Below are positions 44,977 to 55,235 of a DNA stretch of 64,000 bases, in pieces. The number at the start of each line of letters is the position of its first letter. The stretch's first letter is position 1. The position numbers and the translations under genes are program-made. The DNA comes from Bacteroidota bacterium (GTDB lineage: Bacteria > Bacteroidota > Bacteroidia > Chitinophagales > Chitinophagaceae). The notes beneath the pieces were generated by a model that ran no database searches, had not been told where the DNA came from, and saw only the letters and a list, made by a program, of their open reading frames with translations. Location of the stretch: positions 62,001 to 126,000 of the forward strand of contig JAUZNZ010000006.1 of the NCBI GenBank assembly GCA_030706735.1, read 5' to 3'.

Positions 44977-47900
44977 ATGCTGATCAAGAACTTGCCGGCC
45001 ATCCTGTGTCTGTGCCTGATCCCTGCTTTGCTCCATGCACAACGGGGCCGCACGGATTATGACGCAAAATGGAAGATCGTGGATTCGCTGGCCGGCAAGA
45101 AAGGGCTGACGAGGTCCGCGCTGGCCAGGGTGAACAAACTGTACGCCATCGCAAAAGAAGAAAAGAACGAAGGTCAGTCCCTTAAGGCTCTGATCTACCG
45201 CATGGGTCTCCGGGATCAGCTTGGAGAAGATTCCATCCAGAGAGACGTCCGGGAATTGGGGACGGAAATAGCGAACACGGATGAGCCAGCCAGGTCAATA
45301 TTGAAGAGTATGTTGGCAGATGTCTACCTCAATTATTTAAGACAGCATAGCTGGCAACTGCGTGAGCGGACCCGTACAGTTAACTTTAGGAAAGCGGATA
45401 TCGAATCCTGGGGAACTGACGACTTTCAGAGAGAGATCGACCATTGCTTGCTCGGCTCCCTGAAAGAAGACAAACTGCTCTTTCAGACGAGCGTGAAGCC
45501 TCTTGATCCAATCATCATTAAAGGTAATGCCCACAATCTTCGTCCCACTCTCTATGATCTGTTGGCGACGCGAGCCTTGAATTACTTTACGAATGCGGAA
45601 CAGTACGGCAGCCGGCCGGAATTTGCCTTTGAAATGGACGACCCCATGGTATACGCCGTTGCCGAAGCGTTTACCGGCCACCCCTTCCAAACACGGGATC
45701 CACAATCGCCCCATTATCAGGCCCTGCGTTTATACCAGGCACTTACGCGTATTCACCTGGGAGATTCTCATCCGGATGCCCTGGTGGATCTGGAGATTGA
45801 ACGCCTGAAGTTCGTCCATGCCTATTCAGTCATGCCTGACAAGGACAGCCTGTATATGCGTGCGTTGGGCGAAATAACGTCCAGGTACGGCGACCTGTCT
45901 GCGGCGGCCGAAGCCTGGTACCTTCAGGCGCAGCAATACGCGAACCTGGCAGAGCAGTATAACCCGCTCGGTGATACGACGAATCGATATGCCTATCTGA
46001 AGGTGGTCGGAATTTGCGAAAAGGTGACCGCTGAAAAAGATAGCAGCGAAGGAAAGTCTGGATGCCGGCGATTGCTGGTCAGCGCACTTGCCAAAGAATT
46101 AAAATTGGAGACCGAAAAAGTCAACAGCCCGGGATTGCCGTTTCGGGCACTACTCACCTGGCGTAATATCTCCCGGTTACATTTCCGGCTAATCTCATTG
46201 GATCACAACCTTAGGGTGGAATGGGAAGACAAATTGTCCCATGATGAAAATGCTGCATGGAAACAAATCCTGGGTCAACCGTCTATGAGGGCTTATTCGC
46301 AAAATCTGCCCGAAACGGGTGACCACCAGGAGCACCGCATGGAGATCCGGATCGATGCCTTGCCCGTCGGAGAGTACGCTTTGATTGCCAGTGTGGACGA
46401 GAATTTTGGTCTCAATAAGAATCTTCTGGCCGCTCAGTTGTTATATGTTTCTTCTATTGCGTACGTCAACTATGGGCTGAATTATTTCGTCCTGGACCGT
46501 GAAACCGGGCAACCCGTGGCCGGAGCGAAAATCAAGGATTGGTTCAGGCATTCCGGCAAGGACAGTAAGGATAAAATGGATACACCAGCCACCTATCGAA
46601 CTGACGAACATGGTTATTTCCGTTTGAAGCGAAAGATCAACAACCGTGACGGGCGTATGCATATGCTGGAGATCAGTACGCAGAACGACCATCTTTTTCT
46701 GAATGAAGCGTCTGGAAATTATAGATATGACGGAGATAAGCCCGACGATCAGGAACCCGCCGATGATGCTAAATTTGAAAGAGAACAGCGTCGGGCATTT
46801 CTTTTCACGGATCGAAGCATTTACCGGCCAGGACAAACGCTCTACTTTAAAGGCATCGTCACGACCCGCCATCCCGCCGACATGAGACCGGAAGCGTTGC
46901 CTGGTTCCAGGTCAAGAGTTGTATTGTACAACGCCAATTCGGAACCGATCGACTCGGCAGAAGTGACCAGCAATGAATTTGGGTCCTATCAAGGAAAATT
47001 CCTGCTGCCTGACCGCGGCGTAACGGGCGTATTCTCCATCAGGAACGACTCCGGCAAGGCCTACCTTGGATTTTCGGTTGAGGAATACAAACGGCCAACA
47101 TTCTATGTAGAGTATCAACATCTGCAGGGCAGTCCCCGCCTGGGCGATTCCATTCGTATTTCCGGAGCGGCCAGGGCTTATTCCGGAAGCATGATCGGAG
47201 GCGCGCTGGTCAGGTTCAACGTGACACGGCAGGCGAGGTTCCCGTACGCCGCCCGGTCATGGCGCGGGGAATATCCTTCCAGCCGTGCGCAACAGATTAC
47301 GCATGGCGAGGTCCGGACTGGCCAGGACGGCACGTTTAGCATCCCATTCATCGCTCTACCGGACCGTTCCATAGTCAAAGAACAGCATCCCGTTTTCGAG
47401 TTTTTGCTGTCGGCCGATGTGACGGATATAAGTGGCGAGACCAGAAGCCAGACAACGACCGTTGCCATAGGGTATCAGGCTCTGGAGCTGTCGATCCAAC
47501 TTCCGCAAGGCGGTCACTTGCCGGCTGACAGCATGCAACGCATTTCGGTCAGCAGCACCAATCTTTCGGGAGAAGCTGAATCGTCCATCGTCCATACGCG
47601 CATCTTCGGACTGAGATCACCGGATAGGCTGATCAGGGACCGGTATTGGCAGGAACCCGATCAATTTAGTATGAGCAGGCAGGAATGGCTTACTTTTTTC
47701 CCCCGTGACGAATACGATCATGAAAAGAAGAAAGAAAGTTGGGGACGAGCCAGGATGGTCTTCGAGAGCTCCGATTCCAGCGAAAAGGAACAGAATTTCC
47801 ATCTTAAGCGGGGCTGGTATGTTATTGAAGCCACCGCAAATGATCGATATGGGCAGGAAGTCAAAGATGTCGCCTATATCGATCTGTACGACCAGATGAC

Positions 47901-50900
47901 CGGTGAGCCCGCATCGCCCGCTTATATATGGGACATGCCGGCTGCGGAGACTAAGGATCCAGGCAAAGAAATCCGCGTACCGGCCGGCTCTTCGGCCACC
48001 AATCTGTTCGTGATACGGAAAGCGGATAAACCCGCCGAAGACAGCTTCCGGTTCATCGCGCTGGACCAAGGGTCGAAGACCATGTTGATCCCCCATTTTA
48101 AGAGTACGGAATGCTGGATGACCCTATCCGATATCTTTGTTAAGGACAATCGGGTGCATATCAAAACAAATCCCATCTGGATCGCTCCGAATAAGAAGGA
48201 ACTCGACGTCCACGTGACGAGTTTCAGGGATAAGACCCTCCCCGGGAGCGATGAAACCTGGGCGCTCCAGGTAACCGGGGAAAAGAAAGAAAGGGTCAAT
48301 GCCGAAATATTGACCAGCATGTATGATAGTTCATTGGACCAATTCAGCGTGCAACGTTGGGCGATGCCGGAATTCTGTCCATATTATGGAGTTCGGTCGG
48401 AATGGGAACAGTCCAATTTTGCCGAGGTCAATGCCACAGAATGGGCGCCTGACGAAGATGAACAACCCTACTTTTCGAAAGAATATGATGAATTGCTCAG
48501 GCCATCGCTGATCGTGGAGGAAAGACTCGCCCCGAGACGGGTCATCAGGGGCGGATCGTGGAGGGGCACCAACTTTTACGTCAGCGAAAATAATGCTGGT
48601 CCCAAAATGAGCCTGGCCGCAAAATTCAGCTCCGATGCGGACAGCACGAAAGTCTTGAGTGGTGATTTGTTTGTTCATGCCGTTCCGGAAAAGCGCCTGA
48701 AAATTCCGGCGGACGGACAGGCGAGGCTGGAGGACCTCGCTAAGCCGCCGGCACGGGTGCAGGTGAGAAAGAACCTCCAGGAGACCGCTTTTTTCCTGCC
48801 GGACCTGCATACCGACAGCGCGGGCAATGTGTCCTTCCGCTTCACGATGCCGGAAGGGCTGACCACCTGGAAGTGGATGACCCTGGCGCATACGAAAGAC
48901 CTGGCATTCGGCTATGCAGAAAGGTCGGTGATCACGCAGAAGTCGCTGATGGTGCAGCCGAATGCACCGCGATTCCTGCGCGAAGGCGATCGGATGGAAC
49001 TCATGACTAAGATCGTGAACCTCACCGATTCCGAAATGACGGGGCAGGCCGAATTGCGTCTGACCGATCCGACGACCGGTCAATCCGCCGATGGCTGGTT
49101 CACCAACCGGCAGGCCAACCAGTTCTTTACCGTCGGGGCGCGGCAAAGTATCACGGTGAGCTGGCCCATTGAGATCCCGTTCCAATATAACCGGCCGCTG
49201 ACTTACCGGATCACTGCCAGCGCCGGCAATTACGGCGATGGGGAAGAGGCGGTCCTTCCGGTTGTAAGCAACCGCATGTTGGTGACGGAAAGCCTGCCTC
49301 TGAATATGATATCCGCACCTGGCGGAGCGGGGCAGGATCGGCATTTCGTATTCGACAAGCTGCTGCAAAGCGGCGGCAGCGAAACGCTCAGCCAGCACGC
49401 CCTGACCGTCGAATTTACTTCCAATCCGGCCTGGTATGCCGTGCAAGCACTCCCTTTCCTGATGGAATATCCGTATGAATGCGCCGAACAAACATTCAAC
49501 CGGTTCTATGCGAATGCCCTGGCCTCTCATATCGTCAACGGTTCGCCGAAGATCAGAGCAGTCTTTGAAAAATGGAAGACGGCGGACACGGCGACCCTGC
49601 TGAGCAACCTGGAGAAGAACCAGGAATTGAAATCCGTTCTGCTGGAAGAAACGCCCTGGGTATTCGAAGCCAGAAGCGAGTCACAGCAAAAAAAGAATAT
49701 CGCCCTGCTATTCGACATGATACGAATGCAACGCGAACTGGGAGCCGCACTGGACAAGCTAAAAGACTTACAATCTTCCGATGGCGGCTTTCCCTGGTTC
49801 AAGGACGGCCCGGTTGACCGCTATATCACACAATATGTCGTGACGGGCATCGGCCGCTTGATAAAATTAAATGCCCTTCCGGAGGACCTGGCGAAAAAGG
49901 CAACCCAAATTGCGGAAGCCGGATTACATTATGCAGATGAAAGGATCAAGCAAGACTATGCGGAACTCAAACAGCAGCTTAAGCGGGGACCGGTATCTGC
50001 ATATCCCGTGAGCGAGGTGATACAATACCTCTATATGCGGAGCTTTTTTCCGGACTTCGGTATCCGCGGCGACATTTTCCCCGCGGTCAATGAATACCGC
50101 AAACGGGTAGGACGGTCCTGGCTGAAGGTGAATCGACAGTTGCAAGGGATGGTCGCCCTGGCCCTTTATCGGACCGGGGATGTCCGCACGGCGAAAGAGA
50201 TCGTGGCCTCATTAAAAGAGAATGCCATCTCTGACAACGAACAAGGCATGTACTGGAAGCAAACGGGGAATGCTTTTTATTGGGATGACGCCCCAATCGA
50301 GACCCAGTCCCTGTTGATCGAAGTCTTCCGCGAGATCAGTCCCGACGGCACGATCGACTCAAAGCTCAAGACCTGGTTATTGCGACAAAAGCAGACGCAG
50401 AGCTGGGCCACTACAAAAGCCACCGCTGATGCCTGCTATGCACTGTTGACCGGAGGCGGCGACTGGCTGAATGCCGAACCAGAGGTAACGATACGACTTG
50501 GCGAGAAAACCATCTCTTCATCGGGAGGCGAAGAAGCCGGCAAGGCAAATGGCGTGGAAGTGGGGACGGGCTATTTCAAGAAAGTTTTCGATGGGCCCTT
50601 CGTCCATCCTTCCATGGGCAATATCACCTTGTCCATGACAGGCGGTCCCGCCGGCGCCAGGCCTGCCTGGGGCGCCGTATACTGGCAATATTTCGAGAAC
50701 CTGGATAAGATCGTTCCGCCTGACGGCCAGGTTGCGCCTCTTCGTTTAAGCAAGAAGCTCTTTATAGAAAAGAATTCCGACAAAGGGCAGGTGCTGGAAC
50801 CTGTCGAAGCCAATGGAACGCTAAAACCGGGCGATAAAGTGGTGGTCCGGATCGAGTTGCGGTCGGACAGGGACCTGGAATACGTACATATGAAAGATAT

Positions 50901-51162
50901 GCGAGGGGCATGCATGGAGCCGCTGGACGTAATGAGCGGATACAAATGGCAGGGAGGCCTGGGCTATTACGAGAGCACAAAGGACGCCAGCACGGATTTT
51001 TTCTTCGACAGGCTGCCTAAGGGCGTGTTTGTCTTTGAATATGCCGTATTCGTGGGCCAGGCCGGCAATTTCAGCAACGGGGTCACCAGCATCGAATGCA
51101 TGTATGCGCCAGAATTTGCCTTCCATAGCGAAGGTATCCGGGTGAATGTGGAAAGGCCCTAA
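44977..51162 (+). CDS. Large secreted alpha-2-macroglobulin family protein with thioester
   Basis: This is the second A2M-like protein, 2,061 residues from ATG 44977 (MLIKNLPAILCLCLIPALLHAQ gives a signal peptide; the track's 44944 start adds 11 residues before it). It has no lipobox Cys, so it is probably periplasmic or secreted. An N-terminal region of about 500 residues is helical and TPR-like. MG2-type IYRPGQTLYFKGIV follows, later LPEGLTTWKWMTLAHTKDL-like bait/A2M segments, and the thioester motif ECAEQ (Cys near 1502) with its alpha-alpha barrel (QSSDGGFPWFKDG). Thioester A2Ms trap proteases covalently; the long N-terminus is typical of Bacteroidota 'MG2 domain' proteins. No PBP1C gene is next to it. 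The FAD oxidoreductase begins 10 bp downstream. Confidence 0.9.
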   Translation: MLIKNLPAILCLCLIPALLHAQRGRTDYDAKWKIVDSLAGKKGLTRSALARVNKLYAIAKEEKNEGQSLKALIYRMGLRDQLGEDSIQRDVRELGTEIANTDEPARSILKSMLADVYLNYLRQHSWQLRERTRTVNFRKADIESWGTDDFQREIDHCLLGSLKEDKLLFQTSVKPLDPIIIKGNAHNLRPTLYDLLATRALNYFTNAEQYGSRPEFAFEMDDPMVYAVAEAFTGHPFQTRDPQSPHYQALRLYQALTRIHLGDSHPDALVDLEIERLKFVHAYSVMPDKDSLYMRALGEITSRYGDLSAAAEAWYLQAQQYANLAEQYNPLGDTTNRYAYLKVVGICEKVTAEKDSSEGKSGCRRLLVSALAKELKLETEKVNSPGLPFRALLTWRNISRLHFRLISLDHNLRVEWEDKLSHDENAAWKQILGQPSMRAYSQNLPETGDHQEHRMEIRIDALPVGEYALIASVDENFGLNKNLLAAQLLYVSSIAYVNYGLNYFVLDRETGQPVAGAKIKDWFRHSGKDSKDKMDTPATYRTDEHGYFRLKRKINNRDGRMHMLEISTQNDHLFLNEASGNYRYDGDKPDDQEPADDAKFEREQRRAFLFTDRSIYRPGQTLYFKGIVTTRHPADMRPEALPGSRSRVVLYNANSEPIDSAEVTSNEFGSYQGKFLLPDRGVTGVFSIRNDSGKAYLGFSVEEYKRPTFYVEYQHLQGSPRLGDSIRISGAARAYSGSMIGGALVRFNVTRQARFPYAARSWRGEYPSSRAQQITHGEVRTGQDGTFSIPFIALPDRSIVKEQHPVFEFLLSADVTDISGETRSQTTTVAIGYQALELSIQLPQGGHLPADSMQRISVSSTNLSGEAESSIVHTRIFGLRSPDRLIRDRYWQEPDQFSMSRQEWLTFFPRDEYDHEKKKESWGRARMVFESSDSSEKEQNFHLKRGWYVIEATANDRYGQEVKDVAYIDLYDQMTGEPASPAYIWDMPAAETKDPGKEIRVPAGSSATNLFVIRKADKPAEDSFRFIALDQGSKTMLIPHFKSTECWMTLSDIFVKDNRVHIKTNPIWIAPNKKELDVHVTSFRDKTLPGSDETWALQVTGEKKERVNAEILTSMYDSSLDQFSVQRWAMPEFCPYYGVRSEWEQSNFAEVNATEWAPDEDEQPYFSKEYDELLRPSLIVEERLAPRRVIRGGSWRGTNFYVSENNAGPKMSLAAKFSSDADSTKVLSGDLFVHAVPEKRLKIPADGQARLEDLAKPPARVQVRKNLQETAFFLPDLHTDSAGNVSFRFTMPEGLTTWKWMTLAHTKDLAFGYAERSVITQKSLMVQPNAPRFLREGDRMELMTKIVNLTDSEMTGQAELRLTDPTTGQSADGWFTNRQANQFFTVGARQSITVSWPIEIPFQYNRPLTYRITASAGNYGDGEEAVLPVVSNRMLVTESLPLNMISAPGGAGQDRHFVFDKLLQSGGSETLSQHALTVEFTSNPAWYAVQALPFLMEYPYECAEQTFNRFYANALASHIVNGSPKIRAVFEKWKTADTATLLSNLEKNQELKSVLLEETPWVFEARSESQQKKNIALLFDMIRMQRELGAALDKLKDLQSSDGGFPWFKDGPVDRYITQYVVTGIGRLIKLNALPEDLAKKATQIAEAGLHYADERIKQDYAELKQQLKRGPVSAYPVSEVIQYLYMRSFFPDFGIRGDIFPAVNEYRKRVGRSWLKVNRQLQGMVALALYRTGDVRTAKEIVASLKENAISDNEQGMYWKQTGNAFYWDDAPIETQSLLIEVFREISPDGTIDSKLKTWLLRQKQTQSWATTKATADACYALLTGGGDWLNAEPEVTIRLGEKTISSSGGEEAGKANGVEVGTGYFKKVFDGPFVHPSMGNITLSMTGGPAGARPAWGAVYWQYFENLDKIVPPDGQVAPLRLSKKLFIEKNSDKGQVLEPVEANGTLKPGDKVVVRIELRSDRDLEYVHMKDMRGACMEPLDVMSGYKWQGGLGYYESTKDASTDFFFDRLPKGVFVFEYAVFVGQAGNFSNGVTSIECMYAPEFAFHSEGIRVNVERP

Positions 51163-51167
51163 TTTTG
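51160..51167 (+). promoter_or_regulatory. Candidate -7 box for FAD oxidoreductase gene
   Basis: TAATTTTG matches TAnnTTTG but ends only 5 bp before the chosen ATG and overlaps the A2M stop codon. If used, transcription would start at or next to the start codon, giving a leaderless message. It may also be chance. Confidence 0.3.
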
Positions 51168-51172
51168 GACAC

Positions 51173-52246
51173 ATGCAAACGGACACATTGATCGTCGGCC
51201 AGGGTATTTGCGGCAGCATGCTGGCCTGGTGGCTAGAGCAGGCCGGCCTGTCCTTCGTGGTGATGGATGAACCGCGGCCCTTTACGGCATCCCGGGTCGC
51301 TGCCGGCCTGATCAACCCCGTTACGGGCCGGCGGATCGTTAAGACCTGGATGATCGATGAATTATTGCCGTTTGCGGTTAGTACCTATCGGGAGATCGGC
51401 GCCACCCTGGGCATCGATTGTATCTCGCCGGCCAGGGTGATCGAGTTCTTTCCAACCCCGCAAATGCGCCATGCATTTCTGGACCGTTATGCGGATGACC
51501 GGGAGCATCTCGTCCTCCCTGTCCATGAGGGAGATTGGAGGGCGCAATTCCAATATGATCTCGGATATGGCATAATCCGGGGTTGCCAGCTGGTCGATCT
51601 CCCGGCATTGCTTGAAGCAACCAGGAAACGCCTTAAGGAGCATGGACGATTGAGAGAAGAGCGGTTTGAACAGGGATCGTTGATCACCGGGATAACGGAC
51701 GTTCGATATAGGGACATTCAGGCCGGGCGGGTTATTTTTTGCGATGGCGTGGAAAGCACCGCGAATCCATTGTTCTCCAGGCTCCCCTTTGCACCGAATA
51801 AGGGGGAGTTCCTGATCATCGAGGCTTCGGACCTGGTGGGGAGGGGCGATATTCAAACGGTGTTCAAGAAGGGCATCAGTCTGGCGCCATGGAAGGAAGG
51901 ATTATATTGGGTGGGCTCCTCCTACGAGTGGTCGTTCGACGAGGAAGGGCCAACCGAGTCTTTTCTGAAAAGGACCGGGGCGATCCTGAAGGATTGGTTG
52001 AACGTTCCGTATAAGATTGTAGGGCATTATGCCTCAGTGCGTCCGGCCACGCTGGAGAGGAGGCCATTCGTAGGCTTTCACCCTTTGCACCCGCAAGTCG
52101 GCATCTTGAACGGAATGGGCACCAAGGGTTGTTCACTGGCGCCTTTTTTCTCGTATCAGCTTGTGGAGCATATCACCAAGGGGATAGCCATTCGTCCAGA
52201 CGCCGACGTGCGGCGATTTACGAAGGTGCTGAGCCATTCTAGTTAG
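51173..52246 (+). CDS. FAD-dependent oxidoreductase (DAO family)
   Basis: The 357-residue protein has the dinucleotide motif LIVGQGICGSMLAWWLEQAG at its N-terminus and a C-terminal DAO-type GMGTKGCSLAPFFSYQLVEH that closes the FAD site, with RPATLERRPFVGFHP in between. It belongs to the glycine/D-amino-acid oxidase group and would oxidise an amine in the cytosol; the substrate is not clear. ATG 51173 was chosen over 51146 because the FAD fold begins at once. It follows the A2M gene by 10 bp and overlaps the convergent MtfA-like gene by 8 bp at the 3' end. Confidence 0.87.
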   Translation: MQTDTLIVGQGICGSMLAWWLEQAGLSFVVMDEPRPFTASRVAAGLINPVTGRRIVKTWMIDELLPFAVSTYREIGATLGIDCISPARVIEFFPTPQMRHAFLDRYADDREHLVLPVHEGDWRAQFQYDLGYGIIRGCQLVDLPALLEATRKRLKEHGRLREERFEQGSLITGITDVRYRDIQAGRVIFCDGVESTANPLFSRLPFAPNKGEFLIIEASDLVGRGDIQTVFKKGISLAPWKEGLYWVGSSYEWSFDEEGPTESFLKRTGAILKDWLNVPYKIVGHYASVRPATLERRPFVGFHPLHPQVGILNGMGTKGCSLAPFFSYQLVEHITKGIAIRPDADVRRFTKVLSHSS

Positions 52247-53078
52247 CGGCCACTGAAGGAACGGAACGGCGGATGATCGTCGTACTGCCTTCGGGGAATT
52301 GGAGGGGATCCTGGTTAAGTACCCGGGACATAGCCTCGTAAAGAGCCGGAAGTTCGTGCCTGAACTGCACGGGGTTCTCAAAGAACACCTCGACGGATAC
52401 AGCCCAAAACTCGTGGTAATTGGTTGATGCGTATTCCCCAAGGAGATTCTTGCGACCTTCCTGCATCGCCGTAAAAATGGGGCGGGCCACCTTGGAGAAC
52501 TCGGTGAATTCCTTTTTGAAGTGCTTATCTTCTTCCGTCTGCGTCACAAAATTGACATAGGCCAGGGCGTGACCCATTTCATGCAAGCCGACGTTACAAT
52601 TGGCCGTTTGACCTGAAATGCCCTTTATAAAATTATCCCAGGAAAGGTAGATGCCGGTCTGATCGACGTGGCCCATGAACGGCCGGGAATAAAAGCCATA
52701 GTGGTAATCGTCCCTGAGGATGAAGATATCATCGAAGTAGTTGAGTTTGAACTTGTCAAGGCCAAACGTGAGCTGCACGGCAGCGGCGCTGACCAGGATG
52801 GGCATTTCTGTATTCGCCTGCACCTCGATATAGTGGAAATGCTTGGACTGCTGAAATTGGTAGGTACGAAACAGAAATTTGCGCTGTTCGTCGAGGCCAA
52901 GGCGGTTATAATATCCGAAATAGCGGGAAACGACGGAGTGATAAAAGGTTTCCCTGGCGATGAACTTCTTAAACTGTTGCCGGGTATATAGGCGCTGAAA
53001 AAGCGCAGTGACCGGACGATTCAGAACAAGCACCCCCAAGACCAAAGAAGCAATGACAATGATTTCCATAAGGTTCAT
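52239..53078 (-). CDS. mtfA: MtfA-like zinc peptidase (M90 family)
   Basis: The 279-residue protein has one N-terminal membrane anchor (MEIIVIASLVLGVLVL) and a zinc-peptidase domain with the HExxH site GLHEMGHALAYVNF, preceded by a conserved FMGHVDQTGIYLSWDNFIKG. This matches MtfA, which in E. coli binds the repressor Mlc, but here the protein is anchored and the Mlc link is not supported. The downstream EFWAVSVEVFFENP holds the third zinc ligand Glu. It converges on the FAD oxidoreductase with an 8-bp overlap of coding ends. A CGATTG/CAATCG hairpin lies just upstream of its start (53097-53111). Confidence 0.85.
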   Translation of the reverse strand: MNLMEIIVIASLVLGVLVLNRPVTALFQRLYTRQQFKKFIARETFYHSVVSRYFGYYNRLGLDEQRKFLFRTYQFQQSKHFHYIEVQANTEMPILVSAAAVQLTFGLDKFKLNYFDDIFILRDDYHYGFYSRPFMGHVDQTGIYLSWDNFIKGISGQTANCNVGLHEMGHALAYVNFVTQTEEDKHFKKEFTEFSKVARPIFTAMQEGRKNLLGEYASTNYHEFWAVSVEVFFENPVQFRHELPALYEAMSRVLNQDPLQFPEGSTTIIRRSVPSVAAN

Positions 53079-53393
53079 TTTTCTTTTTGCTAGAATCGAT
53101 TGCTACAATCGGGTCTTACATTGGTCTTGGATACAGAACTACGGGTTTCGAATTAGAGAGGAAAGCCTATAGGTGGGTTTAATCAAGAGGAATGAATCAT
53201 ACGGATTGAGAACAAGATAGAAATAATTTTCAAAAACAAAAAGTCCGGCTGGATGGAATTTACACGATTTTTGCAACGGTTTGATAATCAGTATCATTAT
53301 GAATACAAGCGTGGGAGATCCGTCACCAATCCGCTTTGAAACGTTCTGCATTTTAAATTACCTTTGCCCCTCTCATTAAATGGATTTAACGAA
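53079..53393. other. Non-coding gap between mtfA-like gene and aspS
   Basis: 315 bp without a supported gene. It holds a small hairpin CGATTG-CTA-CAATCG at 53097-53111, 18 bp upstream of the mtfA-like ATG, and the aspS -7 box at 53359. It is more AT-rich than its surroundings. The 70-codon minus ORF at 53139-53351 has no signal peptide or start context that supports it. I see no tRNA fold. Confidence 0.5.
53359..53366 (+). promoter_or_regulatory. Promoter -7 box for aspS
   Basis: TACCTTTG followed by C is a full match to TAnnTTTG, 27 bp before the aspS ATG. A TTTG about 20 bp upstream (around 53335) is at the right distance for the -33 element. Confidence 0.6.
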
Positions 53394-55235
53394 ATGTACA
53401 GGACGCATACCTGCGGGGAATTAAGAAAGGAGCATAACGGCTTGGAGATCGTGCTGGCGGGCTGGGTACAGACCGTACGGAAGTTTGGAAGCATTAGTTT
53501 CATCGATCTGCGCGACCGGTATGGCGTGACCCAGCTATTATTTGGCGAAGAACTGAATAAGGAACTGACGGAAAGTCCGTTAGGCAGGGAATACGTGTTA
53601 CAGGTGAGGGGTACGGTCAGCGAAAGGAGCAGTAAGAATGCCAACCTGGCCACAGGAGATATTGAGATCAATGTGCGGTCCTTTTCGATCCTCAACAAAT
53701 CGGTTACCCCGCCTTTTACCATACAGGATGACACGGATGGGGGCGACGATCTGCGGATGAAGTATCGATACCTGGACCTTCGCCGTCAGGCAGTAAAAAA
53801 GAACCTGGAATTGCGTTATGCTGTCGGGCGGGCGGCAAGGAATTATCTTCATGAGCATCAATTCATGGATCTGGAAACCCCTTTTCTGATCAAATCGACC
53901 CCGGAGGGGGCCCGCGATTTTGTCGTGCCTTCCCGGATGAACCCCGGCCAGTTCTATGCTTTGCCGCAATCTCCGCAGACCTTCAAGCAATTGCTGATGG
54001 TCAGCGGCTATGATCGCTATTATCAGATCGTCAAGTGTTTCCGGGACGAGGACCTCCGGGCAGACCGGCAGCCTGAATTCACACAGATCGACTGCGAGAT
54101 GAGTTTCGTGGAACAAGAGGATATCCTGTCCATGTTTGAAGGGATGATCAGGCATATTTTCCGGGAGGTAAAGGGCATCGACTACAGCGAAAAAGTGGTT
54201 CGGATGACCTGGGAAGAAGCGATGTGGCAATACGGGAATGACAAGCCGGACATCCGTTTTGGGATGAAAATACTCAACCTGAAATCTGCTTTTGTCGCTG
54301 ACGGGGGTCAGGTCGCAAGGGGTGAACTGATCGCCGGCGCGGGTTTCGGCGTATTCGACCAAGCCGAGACGGTACTCGCCATTGCCGTGCCGGGATGCAG
54401 TGAATATACCCGCAAACAGACAGACGAGCTGACCGAATGGGTCAAACGCCCGCAGATCGGCATGCAGGGCCTGGTTACCATCCGGTATAACCAGGATGGC
54501 AGCCTGAAAAGCAGCGTCGATAAATTCTTTGGGCAGGATAAGCTAAAGGCCATTGCGGAGGCTGCCGGGGCCGAACCCGGCGATCTCCTACTCATCCTCG
54601 CCGGAAGGGAGGAAAGAACGCGCAAGGCAACCAGCGAGTTACGCCTGGAAATGGGGAAACGGCTGGGCCTGCGTCGGGAGAACGAATTCAAATTATTGTG
54701 GGTTCTCGATTTCCCCCTGTTCGAATATGCTGAAGAAGACAATCGATGGGTCGCACGTCATCACCCCTTCACTTCACCCAAACCCTCGGACATTCCAGTT
54801 ATGATCGGAAATGATCCGCGCATTGCAGATGCCGATAAGTATCTGGAGCATCCGTATGCGAGGATCAAAGCGAATGCATACGACATGGTACTGAACGGGA
54901 ACGAGATCGGGGGCGGTTCGATACGGATCTACCAGCGGGAATTGCAGGAAAGGATGTTCGCTGCCCTTGGGATGAGCAAGGAGGAGGCGCTGCATAAATT
55001 CGGCTTTTTACTGGGGGCTTTCGAATATGGCGCGCCGCCGCATGGAGGCATCGCCTTTGGGTTCGACCGGCTCTGTGCGATCCTGGGCGGCAGTGAAAGC
55101 ATTCGCGACTTTATCGCCTTCCCGAAAAACAATAGTGGGCGCGATGTGATGCTGGATGCGCCTGCCACCATCGACAAAAAGCAATTGATTGAACTGGGCA
55201 TAATTTCCATCCGGCCGGAGGGAGAACAATCATGA
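53394..55235 (+). CDS. aspS: Aspartate-tRNA ligase
   Basis: AspS (613 aa from the chosen start) charges tRNA-Asp in the cytosol. The N-terminal OB fold (about 1-110: [22 protein letters not shown]) binds the anticodon; the class II core shows motif 1 ([22 protein letters not shown]), motif 2 ([23 protein letters not shown]) and motif 3 ([15 protein letters not shown]). The bacterial-type GAD insertion domain (about 290-420) is present. The start was moved from TTG 53364 to ATG 53394 ([14 protein letters not shown]), because the -7 box overlaps the earlier codon. The next gene overlaps by 4 bp in ATGA, so translation is coupled. Confidence 0.96.
   Translation: MYRTHTCGELRKEHNGLEIVLAGWVQTVRKFGSISFIDLRDRYGVTQLLFGEELNKELTESPLGREYVLQVRGTVSERSSKNANLATGDIEINVRSFSILNKSVTPPFTIQDDTDGGDDLRMKYRYLDLRRQAVKKNLELRYAVGRAARNYLHEHQFMDLETPFLIKSTPEGARDFVVPSRMNPGQFYALPQSPQTFKQLLMVSGYDRYYQIVKCFRDEDLRADRQPEFTQIDCEMSFVEQEDILSMFEGMIRHIFREVKGIDYSEKVVRMTWEEAMWQYGNDKPDIRFGMKILNLKSAFVADGGQVARGELIAGAGFGVFDQAETVLAIAVPGCSEYTRKQTDELTEWVKRPQIGMQGLVTIRYNQDGSLKSSVDKFFGQDKLKAIAEAAGAEPGDLLLILAGREERTRKATSELRLEMGKRLGLRRENEFKLLWVLDFPLFEYAEEDNRWVARHHPFTSPKPSDIPVMIGNDPRIADADKYLEHPYARIKANAYDMVLNGNEIGGGSIRIYQRELQERMFAALGMSKEEALHKFGFLLGAFEYGAPPHGGIAFGFDRLCAILGGSESIRDFIAFPKNNSGRDVMLDAPATIDKKQLIELGIISIRPEGEQS

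Noticed and set aside
48331-49530. 399-codon minus-strand ORF
   Set aside because: Antisense to the second A2M gene; no signal peptide or known motif.
53139-53351. 70-codon minus-strand ORF in the gap before aspS
   Set aside because: No signal, motif or start context; the region is AT-rich and probably non-coding.
53079-53393. Possible tRNA (GGGTTTCGAATTAGAG resembles a T-arm)
   Set aside because: No acceptor stem or anticodon arm can be folded around it.
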